Source: X23 sp050251575 | GTDB lineage: Bacteria; Bacillota; Clostridia; SK-Y3 | Length of the DNA: 61,615 bases | NCBI GenBank assembly: GCA_050251575.1 | Contig: JBFWMP010000003.1 | Span: forward strand, 1-61,615 | Direction: 5' to 3' | In this document: piece after piece, positions 17,206 through 23,943 of the stretch | How the letters are laid out: every line of letters starts with the position of its first letter | Position numbering within the stretch: the stretch's first letter is position 1 | Program-made: the position numbers and the translations under genes | Notes under the pieces: generated by a model | What the model saw: the letters and a program-made list of their open reading frames with translations, nothing else | Told to the model about the DNA's origin: nothing | The model's database searches: none

Positions 17206-17625
17206 TCAATGTTCATGTCCGCAATCACAGTCACAGTCAAACTCTACTTCAATTGGTTCTTTGCAGTTAGGACATATTATTTCTTCTTCTTCTTCATCAA
17301 ATATATCTCCATCTAGATATACAGTTTCATGACAACTCGGACATTCAACCTCAAAATAATCTATTTCTTCGTCATCTTCTTCATCTTCATAATCCTCTTC
17401 GTCATCATATACTTCATATTCAAGCTGTGCTAAATCTTCATCAATTTCTTCAACATGTTCACTAAGTTGAATCTGAGCATCTTCCAGATCATTAACCGCT
17501 TCTGCAAAATCACCAAGAACCTCAATGATGTTTTTAAGCAGCTTTCCTTCATCAGTACTTTCACTAATTTTCAAACCGTCTGCAAGCCCCTTCAAATATG
17601 CCACTCTTTCTCCTAAGTATTCCAT
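17206..17625 (-). CDS. CD1247-like acidic protein with a zinc ribbon
   Basis: This 139-residue protein starts with MEYLGERVAYLKGLADGLKI, the N-terminal signature of a clostridial family often called CD1247-like, of unknown function. A highly acidic middle (about 75-95, runs of D and E) is followed by two CPxC pairs (CPSCHETVYLDG and CPNCKEPIEVE) that would bind zinc, and a tail CDCDCGHEH with further possible metal ligands. It follows efp by about 70 nt in the same direction and ends at a strong terminator. Expression independent of sporulation genes is likely. Confidence 0.8.
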   Translation of the reverse strand: MEYLGERVAYLKGLADGLKISESTDEGKLLKNIIEVLGDFAEAVNDLEDAQIQLSEHVEEIDEDLAQLEYEVYDDEEDYEDEEDDEEIDYFEVECPSCHETVYLDGDIFDEEEEEIICPNCKEPIEVEFDCDCDCGHEH

Positions 17626-17694
17626 GCAGCATCCTCCTCGTTGTTGTTATTATTTTAGGTTTACAAGTACTTAACTATGACAATATTATTGCCA

Positions 17695-18252
17695 TTAAAC
17701 TCTTTCCATATACTCCCCTGTTCTGGTATCCACTCTAATTAAATCTCCCTGATTAATAAATAGAGGAACATTGATGACTGTGCCTGTTTCTAAGGTAGCA
17801 GGTTTAACTGCGCCTGTAGCCGTATCTCCTTTAAAGCCAGGGTCTGTTTCTGTTATCTCTAACTCTACAAAAGTCGGAGGCTCAATACCAAATACGGAAC
17901 CTTTAAAGGATAGAACCTTAACAATCATATTTTCTTTCACAAACTTAAGAGCATCACCTAACTGATTTTGATTAACAGGCATTTGCTCATAGGTTTCCTG
18001 ATCCATGAAATAGTAAAGTCCGCCATCATTATAAAGATACTGCATATCTTTTCTCTCAATATGCGCCTTAGGCATTTTTTCATTTGGTCTGAAAGTTCTT
18101 TCAGTCACGCCTCCGGTTATAACATTTCTCATTTTAGTTCTAACAAAAGCTGCGCCTTTGCCGGGCTTTACATGCTGAAACTCAATAATTTGAAAAACAT
18201 TATTGTCCATTTCAAAAGTAACACCATTTCTAAATTCACCTGCAGATATCAT
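17695..18252 (-). CDS. efp: Translation elongation factor P
   Basis: This 185-residue factor relieves ribosome stalling at polyproline. It has the three-barrel length of EF-P, the loop KPGKGAAFVRTKMRN with the tip lysine K32, and the C-terminal signature VPLFINQGDLIRVDTRTGEY. GGAGGG lies before the ATG. It follows pepP after 173 nt with a possible promoter between them. No EF-P modification genes (epmA/epmB type) are seen here. Confidence 0.97.
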   Translation of the reverse strand: MISAGEFRNGVTFEMDNNVFQIIEFQHVKPGKGAAFVRTKMRNVITGGVTERTFRPNEKMPKAHIERKDMQYLYNDGGLYYFMDQETYEQMPVNQNQLGDALKFVKENMIVKVLSFKGSVFGIEPPTFVELEITETDPGFKGDTATGAVKPATLETGTVINVPLFINQGDLIRVDTRTGEYMERV

Positions 18253-18311
18253 TCGTTAATCCCTCCGTCATTATTCGCAGTCAGCGGTTCGTGGTTCCTA
18301 CAGGAATCTAC

Positions 18312-18339
18312 ATTCTACCTATCAAACTTCATACTGCAA
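18312..18339 (-). promoter_or_regulatory. Possible sigma-A promoter of efp
   Basis: On the minus strand TTGCAG and TAGAAT are 16 bp apart, about 60 nt before the efp start. Both boxes are one to two changes from consensus. The 173-nt pepP-efp space holds no other feature that I can recognise. Confidence 0.4.
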
Positions 18340-18425
18340 TATTAAAATTACTTTCTTAATCCTATACATTAATATTTTCTACAATAGTTTAATTTAAAAT
18401 GAGCAAAATATCAAGGATAATTTTT

Positions 18426-19499
18426 CTAAATCACCAATAATCCTTTATTAGAAGATGTGAAATTGTCAATTCCATCTCCGATAATCAGCACCATATCTTC
18501 AATTCTTACACCACCAAAGCCTTCTATATATATGCCTGGTTCAACAGTAACAACCATACCCGGCTTCAGTTCTTCTTCTCCTGTGATAGATAGTCGGGGA
18601 GCTTCATGTATTTCCAAACCTACACCATGGCCCAAACCATGACCAAAATGATCACCATATCCAAAGCCTGAGATAATATCCCGTGCTATCTGATCAACCT
18701 CTTTCCCGGTTTTACCGGGTTTAATGACATCAAGTGCTTTTATCTGCGCTTCTAATACAATATGATATATTCTTTTCTGCTCCTCATTTAGTTTCCCAAT
18801 TCCTATTGTCCTTGTCATGTCCGAGCAATACCCTTCAAATATGCATCCGAAATCTAGTGTAAGCAGATCTCCGCACTCAATTTTTTTGGCAGAAGCTATC
18901 CCATGAGGAAGCGAGGAACGAGTTCCGGATGCTGCAACGGTATCAAAGGATAGACCTTTTGCACCATTTCTCCTCATAAAAATTTCTAACTCTAAAGCTA
19001 CTTCATATTCTGTCATTCCTGCTTTGATATATTTAAGAATATGTGCAAATGCTAAATCCGCTATTCTTGCAGCTTCCCGTATTTTTTTTATTTCCTGTTC
19101 ATCCTTTATTTTTCTTTGTTGCTCAATTAAATCTCCTACAGAATAAAATTGTTCTACAACAATTTTATTCTTAAGCTGTTCAAATTGCGAATAGGTTACA
19201 TCCTTATCTTCAAAACCAAGAACTTTAATATTGTTTTCTTTTACCAGTGCATTTACTGCATCATATGGATTACCTTGAAACTCCATAACATGAAAAAAAA
19301 TGGCCTGTTCTTTTGCCTGCTGGGTGTATCGGGAATCGGTAAATAGAAAAGCGTCTGACTGAGTTACGACACCATATCCTGCAGTACCGATAAAACCCGT
19401 AATATAAGTGCGGCTTATTGGGCTGGTAATTAACATTGCATCCATTTTATTTTCTTTCAGTTTGCTCTGTAGCGAAGTCAATCTTTCTTGTAAAAACAT
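18426..19499 (-). CDS. pepP: Xaa-Pro aminopeptidase (M24 family)
   Basis: This 357-residue metallopeptidase removes N-terminal residues preceding proline. An N-terminal creatinase-like domain (about 1-125) leads to the pita-bread catalytic domain with all five metal ligands visible in order: Asp in TLDFGCIFEGYCSDMTRT (both), His in GHGLGHGVGLEIHEAP, Glu in VTVEPGIYIEG and Glu in GVRIEDMV. Its ATG overlaps the last base of aroQ's stop (TAATG). The pair aroQ-pepP-efp is frequent in Clostridia. Confidence 0.94.
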   Translation of the reverse strand: MFLQERLTSLQSKLKENKMDAMLITSPISRTYITGFIGTAGYGVVTQSDAFLFTDSRYTQQAKEQAIFFHVMEFQGNPYDAVNALVKENNIKVLGFEDKDVTYSQFEQLKNKIVVEQFYSVGDLIEQQRKIKDEQEIKKIREAARIADLAFAHILKYIKAGMTEYEVALELEIFMRRNGAKGLSFDTVAASGTRSSLPHGIASAKKIECGDLLTLDFGCIFEGYCSDMTRTIGIGKLNEEQKRIYHIVLEAQIKALDVIKPGKTGKEVDQIARDIISGFGYGDHFGHGLGHGVGLEIHEAPRLSITGEEELKPGMVVTVEPGIYIEGFGGVRIEDMVLIIGDGIDNFTSSNKGLLVI

Positions 19500-19960
19500 T
19501 ATATAATGTCACTCCTAATTCTATTTACTATCGCCCTTAGCCCTAATAAATAACTGTCTCCCCCAAATCCGCTGATCTGTCCGACACATACGGGTGCAAT
19601 CATAGATCTTGAGCGAAACTCTTCTCTTGCATGCACATTAGATAAATGTACTTCAACAGTAGGGACGGTGACACTTTTGACAGCATCTCTAATTGCAATG
19701 CTATAATGCGTATACGCACCCGGATTTATGACAATACCATTAAAACAACTTAATGCTTGATGAATCTTATCGATAATATCTCCTTCATGATTGGATTGAA
19801 ATATTTCAACCTTCACTCCCAGCACTTCAGCTTCTTTACTTATCCTATCATTAATATTGTCAAAGCTTTCTGTGCCATATACACCTGCTTCTCTAACACC
19901 CAGAAGGTTCAAATTTGGTCCATGAATCACTAATACTCTATCTTTCTCCCCACTCTTCAC
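19499..19960 (-). CDS. aroQ: Type II 3-dehydroquinate dehydratase
   Basis: This 153-residue enzyme makes 3-dehydroshikimate in the shikimate pathway. Seen: GPNLNLLGVREAGVYG with the catalytic tyrosine, NPGAYTHYSIAIRDA, and VEVHLSNVHAREEFR with the catalytic histidine. The start is a GTG at 19960 that overlaps the TGA of the upstream gene (GTGA) and lies 6 nt after GGGGAG. Both that site and the codons for K-S-G-E come from a CTCCCCACT-type repeat, so the first six residues (MKSGEK) are not conserved in the family. Confidence 0.94.
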   Translation of the reverse strand: MKSGEKDRVLVIHGPNLNLLGVREAGVYGTESFDNINDRISKEAEVLGVKVEIFQSNHEGDIIDKIHQALSCFNGIVINPGAYTHYSIAIRDAVKSVTVPTVEVHLSNVHAREEFRSRSMIAPVCVGQISGFGGDSYLLGLRAIVNRIRSDII

Positions 19961-19976
19961 TGTCCACTCCCCACTT
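19946..19976. repeat. CTCCCCACT-type repeat forming the junction of two genes
   Basis: CTCCCCACTCTTCACTGTCC followed by ACTCCCCACTT matches the repeats at 15421-15451 and 33759-33781. Read on the minus strand it supplies the last codons and stop of the endonuclease IV-like gene (MKVGSGQ end) and the ribosome binding site, start codon and first codons of aroQ. Confidence 0.6.
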
Positions 19977-20817
19977 TCATATATATCTTTTTTAACTCCA
20001 ATGCATCTTCTGCCATTGTTCCTCTCGATTCACAAATAATCGTCGGACTCAGACTTTTTCTATAGAGAATCTCGGCAATAGGATCAAACTCAGGACCATA
20101 GTCTGTATTACTAAAACACCAGTGCTTTTTCTCTCCGCCGGAGGTAAATTCTATGCGACTAAAATGGCTATGAAAAGATTTTAGTCTTTCACTTCCCAAT
20201 GCATTTTCCATGATCTCAAAAACTTTCTCAAAATCACTTCTATCTATAAGACAACCCAAGCCTCGGGCATGAATATGTCCGAAATCAATAGTAGGTATAA
20301 GCCGTTCATCCAGTAAACACAATTCCATAATTTCTTCTAATGTACCCAATTGATTGATTTTTCCTAAAGTCTCAGGGCAAATATGTATGTCTCCTAAACC
20401 AAACTCATCTGCTCTTTTCAAAGCATCTTGCAATGTTTGTTTTGCCAGCTCCAAAGCTACTTTTCTATCCATCTTGCTGCATGAACCGGGGTGTACGACA
20501 ACTCGCTCCGCACCCATCCACCGGGCAACATTCATGGTCTCAATAATATATCTTATGCTGTTATCCCTTTTCTCCTGCTCAGCACTTGCTAAACTTATGT
20601 AGTAGGGTGCATGAATACTAACGGCTATCCCATGCTCACGTGCATTCTTACCCAATTGTAATGCTGTCTGTTCAGATATCTTAACACCCTTACTGCATTG
20701 ATATTCATAGGCATCCAAACCCATATTTTTTAACCATGCAGGCATTTGCAACGAGGATTTATAACCTTGCTGGTAGAAAATTTCAGAATTCCCCGATGGT
20801 CCGAACTTTACTGTCAT
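19957..20817 (-). CDS. Endonuclease IV / AP endonuclease family 2 TIM-barrel protein
   Basis: This 286-residue protein has the metal ligand pattern of Nfo: His in SIHAPYYISLAS, His in VVVHPGSC, Glu in ICPETLGK, Asp and His in TIDFGHIHARG, His in FHSHFS and Glu in IICESRG. Such enzymes cut DNA at abasic sites with a trinuclear zinc centre; sugar isomerases of the same fold usually keep fewer of these ligands. The N-terminus KFGPSGNSEIFYQQGYKSS is typical of the clostridial nfo-like group. The last residues (KVGSGQ) are encoded by an interspersed repeat. It sits inside the shikimate gene run without an obvious link. Confidence 0.85.
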   Translation of the reverse strand: MTVKFGPSGNSEIFYQQGYKSSLQMPAWLKNMGLDAYEYQCSKGVKISEQTALQLGKNAREHGIAVSIHAPYYISLASAEQEKRDNSIRYIIETMNVARWMGAERVVVHPGSCSKMDRKVALELAKQTLQDALKRADEFGLGDIHICPETLGKINQLGTLEEIMELCLLDERLIPTIDFGHIHARGLGCLIDRSDFEKVFEIMENALGSERLKSFHSHFSRIEFTSGGEKKHWCFSNTDYGPEFDPIAEILYRKSLSPTIICESRGTMAEDALELKKIYMKVGSGQ

Positions 20818-20839
20818 TCGTTTCTTCCTCTCAACTGTT

Positions 20840-21142
20840 CTAAGCTTTTTTCCTTATTCCTTCTATGACTCTTATTTCAACTTCATGACGTTCTGCCTTT
20901 TCAGATAGAGTATCCACTTTCTGTTCTATCCTGTCTAATCTTTCATTGGTCATGGACTGGGCATCAAATAAAGCACTAACCTTATTGGAAAAATTATCCT
21001 CAAATCTCAAAATATGTTTTTGATTCTCTTTGATATGCTTTTCATTCTCTTTGATATGCTTCTGGTTCTCTTTTACATCAGTCTTAACTTCCTGCAACTC
21101 TATATAAACCTTTTCAAGCAAATCATATAATCTGTCATCCAT
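20840..21142 (-). CDS. Small coiled-coil protein with heptad repeats
   Basis: I do not recognise a named function. The 100-residue protein is almost entirely charged heptads: three consecutive seven-residue units KENQKHI, KENEKHI, KENQKHI at about 24-44, then NERLDRIEQKVDTLSEKAER, predicting a parallel coiled coil. No signal or membrane segment is visible. Its start follows a fair ribosome binding site (AAGGAAGG). The repeated units are also near-identical at DNA level (TTTGATATGCTTTTCATTCTC-like, 21 nt), so repeat number may vary between strains. It sits between aroK and the nfo-like gene on one strand. Confidence 0.7.
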   Translation of the reverse strand: MDDRLYDLLEKVYIELQEVKTDVKENQKHIKENEKHIKENQKHILRFEDNFSNKVSALFDAQSMTNERLDRIEQKVDTLSEKAERHEVEIRVIEGIRKKA

Positions 21143-21163
21143 CTTTAATATACCTTCCTTTCA

Positions 21164-21682
21164 CTAGTTTGCCTGCTCTTTATGATATATATTCAGCACT
21201 GCAGAAACAACCTGCTCAATGGTTAATGAAGAAACATCTATCTCATAATCATTATGTTTATAGTAGGCTTCTCTTTGCTCTAATAACTGCTGTATCCTCA
21301 CTTTTGGATTAGTATCCTTCAAAAGCGGCCTATTGCTGTTTTGAGATGTGTTACGCATTATTGTATCGACATCTGCTTTCAAATATACGATAATACCATT
21401 TCTTCTTAGACAGAAAATATTTTCTTCTTTCAATACAACTCCGCCACCGGTAGAAATAATAGCATTTTGTTCTAACGATATTTTTTCTACTGCTTTGCTT
21501 TCAATTTCTCTGAAATACCGCTCTCCCTTTTGAGCAAAAATATCAGAAATATTCATCCCATGCTGCTGCTCAATCATAGCATCGATATCAACAAAACACA
21601 AATTCAGCCTTTCTGCCGCCAGCTTCCCGACCGTTGTCTTTCCTGAGCCCATAAATCCGGTTAGAATAATATTTTTCTTCAT
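21164..21682 (-). CDS. aroK: Shikimate kinase
   Basis: This 172-residue kinase makes shikimate-3-phosphate from shikimate and ATP. Walker A GFMGSGKTTVGK lies at the N-terminus, followed by DIDAMIEQ with the shikimate-binding Asp, the REIESKAVEKI helix, STGGGVVLKEEN and the lid region NSNRPLLKD. I use the ATG at 21682 (MKKNIIL), 4 nt after GGAGGG; the upstream ATG at 21694 overlaps that site. A hairpin (21696-21742) sits just upstream. Confidence 0.93.
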   Translation of the reverse strand: MKKNIILTGFMGSGKTTVGKLAAERLNLCFVDIDAMIEQQHGMNISDIFAQKGERYFREIESKAVEKISLEQNAIISTGGGVVLKEENIFCLRRNGIIVYLKADVDTIMRNTSQNSNRPLLKDTNPKVRIQQLLEQREAYYKHNDYEIDVSSLTIEQVVSAVLNIYHKEQAN

Positions 21683-21695
21683 CTTACCCTCCATA

Positions 21696-21742
21696 AAATA
21701 ATATAAAAGGAATGGTTTATAACCGTTCCTTTTATATTATTT
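21696..21742 (-). terminator. Hairpin between comFB-like gene and aroK
   Basis: Arms of 22 nt (21696-21717 and 21721-21742) pair with one G-T wobble around a TAT loop and begin one base after the comFB-like stop. On the minus strand the 3' arm ends in AATAATATTTTA-like sequence rather than a clean T-run, so readthrough into aroK, whose ribosome binding site follows at once, is possible. Confidence 0.6.
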
Positions 21743-21743
21743 C

Positions 21744-22016
21744 TTAATCTATCTCTCCATGCCTTGGATTCTTCTTTACAATTTCAACAGCCTTTATTAT
21801 AGCCGTAGTGGCATCCACCTCAAACTGCTGCTGCAACGCCCTAGTCTTTGTATATACTTCTCCTTTTGGATTAACGACATACCTAGGCGGAAGATCATTT
21901 AACGCTAGTGCAGCAATATCCATAACACATTTTTCACACGTGCAGCAATTAACATCCTTTAGAATACTTTCCATCATATTGAATACGACTTCTTCCATAT
22001 AGTTTTTTAAATACAT
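21744..22016 (-). CDS. ComFB family late competence protein
   Basis: This 90-residue protein fits the ComFB family: KNYMEEVVFNMMESIL, then CCTCEKCVMDIAALALNDLPPRYVVNPKGEVY, whose cysteines (C-x-C-x-x-C) may bind zinc. ComFB is encoded in competence loci and in pilus neighbourhoods; its biochemical role is poorly defined, and in some bacteria members bind cyclic dinucleotides. GGAGG is well placed before the ATG. It lies between the pilus locus and aroK. Confidence 0.85.
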   Translation of the reverse strand: MYLKNYMEEVVFNMMESILKDVNCCTCEKCVMDIAALALNDLPPRYVVNPKGEVYTKTRALQQQFEVDATTAIIKAVEIVKKNPRHGEID

Positions 22017-22119
22017 ACTATGATCCTCCTAAATATTCCATATACTTTATTATTTTATTGTAATTGTATCATAGGATCTGCAGAGTATCAAAAAGAATTT
22101 ATCCAATTTAGAAATCCAC

Positions 22120-23898
22120 CTACCTTGCTTCCGGGACAGATGAATATACCTTAACAACAATATCCTTTGCAAAAGTAATGGGGTAAGTTACCCCTTCATC
22201 AGAATGAATATCAAACTTAATTTTCACTACATTGTCCAATTTCAGTATTTTTCCCGGTGCGCTGATGACGCCGGTTTGTACACTAAACACAAAATCGTAT
22301 ACACCGGCAGAAAGCTTGGATGCATCCTCGTTGTCATGAAGTATGAACCGTGAAGAAAGAATATTGTCCTCACTAAGGTTTTCAGCCATATCTACTTCAT
22401 ACGAAATATCCGTATCGCTGTTCACAATATTCATATATGCCGCACCACCAGAAGCACCCAACCATTTATTAGGAACATAGAATACTTCGCTTCTGTTTTC
22501 TCCTGAATTTAATTCCATAAGCAGAACAACATTTTTCATATCGGCATTGCTTTCAAGGTTTATATTGTATGTGATAACATCTCCCACAATATAAACATCC
22601 GAATTGACAAAATCCGATACAGGCTTTGTTTGAAACACTATAGAATGGTTTTCAATATCTACCGGAACACTGTCCGACGCTATACCATAATTGCCTTGCC
22701 CATCCTTTGGCTTAACCGAAACTTTAAATTGTTTTTGTGACGTAGTAAACTCAATGATACCATCATCTTGTCCATTGATTGTCTTTACGGCATCTGCAAT
22801 AACAACACCATCCACAAATACATCATAGTCTACTGCAATTCCGTTTGAATCAAGCGTATGAGTCAAAATAATCTTATAGCTTCCATCCTCATTATATCGA
22901 ATTGTGATGCCCTTAATCAACGGCCTGTGCATAAAAGGTTCATTGGATTTAAAGAAATAACCCGGTATCCTAAAGTCCACTTGTTTATATTGAATCGTGC
23001 CATTGCCGGACATATCTAAATCTTTGCATATTACGGCACCACTAAACACATCACCATTGCCGTGCAGCTTGACCTTGGCATTAGGCGCATAAATTGCCGT
23101 TTCTCCGATACTTGCATTTCCACCCAGTTCAACAGTATCTCCGCCTGCAAGAATATTTCCTACGACTTTTGCCCCGCCGGATATCTTGATATCTGCATTA
23201 GGTGCATAGATATTTCCTTTAAGGACATATTGGCCTGAAAATGCAACCGTACCTTCACCCTGAACCAGAATATGTACCTTATCGGAATCGGTCTGGCTGT
23301 TAAAAAAATCATTTCCGCTAAAATGGAATACATTGTCGATAAAGAGATGTAAGCTGCCTGAACCGATAATTTTGACACTGCCCGTAAAATCATCTATATC
23401 CTTTACCCGGATAATTCTTTTATCGTCTCCAACATCAACGGTTAAAATATCATTACCCCTGATTGACTCATAGGCTGCATCCTCTTTGATAGTAACTCGA
23501 CTATAAACCAGGAGTGTATTTTTACTTTCAAGACTCAAAGGAGCGTTTGAAAATTCGGGAACTGAAAATGACTTTGGAGAATCAAGGGGAAGAATCTCTC
23601 CCGTAACTGTCGAAGTATTAAAGGATACATCTGCTCCCGGCTTAATCATAAGATTCCCGTCTATTCTGCTTTTCTTATGGTTTTTATTTTCAATAGAAAT
23701 ATCATATGTATTGATTGCCGCACTTCCTTTAATAATACTGTTTCCGCTCATACGGATACTATCGGTGCTGTAGACAGCCACACCCGGCAGAAACTCGAAG
23801 ACCCTATCATCGCTTTGAGCAGATACCTTAACAGGGCTTGCTACAAAAACAGCTATAAACATTGAAAAAACAAGTATTCCCGACATCCATTTTCTCAT
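22120..23898 (-). CDS. Secreted beta-repeat protein of the pilus locus
   Basis: This 592-residue protein has a Sec signal peptide (MRKWMSGILVFSMFIAVFVA, cut near SAQS) and no later membrane segment. The middle (about 150-310) consists of short beta-strand units such as IYAPNADIKISGGAKVVGN and IYAPNAKVKLHGNGDVFSG, like the repeat region that ends the PilX-like protein encoded 45 nt upstream. The C-terminal part (about 330-592) looks like two immunoglobulin- or fibronectin-like beta domains. I know no characterised homologue; a pilus-associated surface protein is the best inference. It is the last gene of the pilus locus, with lower AT content than its neighbours. Confidence 0.7.
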   Translation of the reverse strand: MRKWMSGILVFSMFIAVFVASPVKVSAQSDDRVFEFLPGVAVYSTDSIRMSGNSIIKGSAAINTYDISIENKNHKKSRIDGNLMIKPGADVSFNTSTVTGEILPLDSPKSFSVPEFSNAPLSLESKNTLLVYSRVTIKEDAAYESIRGNDILTVDVGDDKRIIRVKDIDDFTGSVKIIGSGSLHLFIDNVFHFSGNDFFNSQTDSDKVHILVQGEGTVAFSGQYVLKGNIYAPNADIKISGGAKVVGNILAGGDTVELGGNASIGETAIYAPNAKVKLHGNGDVFSGAVICKDLDMSGNGTIQYKQVDFRIPGYFFKSNEPFMHRPLIKGITIRYNEDGSYKIILTHTLDSNGIAVDYDVFVDGVVIADAVKTINGQDDGIIEFTTSQKQFKVSVKPKDGQGNYGIASDSVPVDIENHSIVFQTKPVSDFVNSDVYIVGDVITYNINLESNADMKNVVLLMELNSGENRSEVFYVPNKWLGASGGAAYMNIVNSDTDISYEVDMAENLSEDNILSSRFILHDNEDASKLSAGVYDFVFSVQTGVISAPGKILKLDNVVKIKFDIHSDEGVTYPITFAKDIVVKVYSSVPEAR

Positions 23899-23943
23899 AC
23901 ATTCATCCCCTTATTTACTAATACTCAAGTTGTTTTGTGATAT

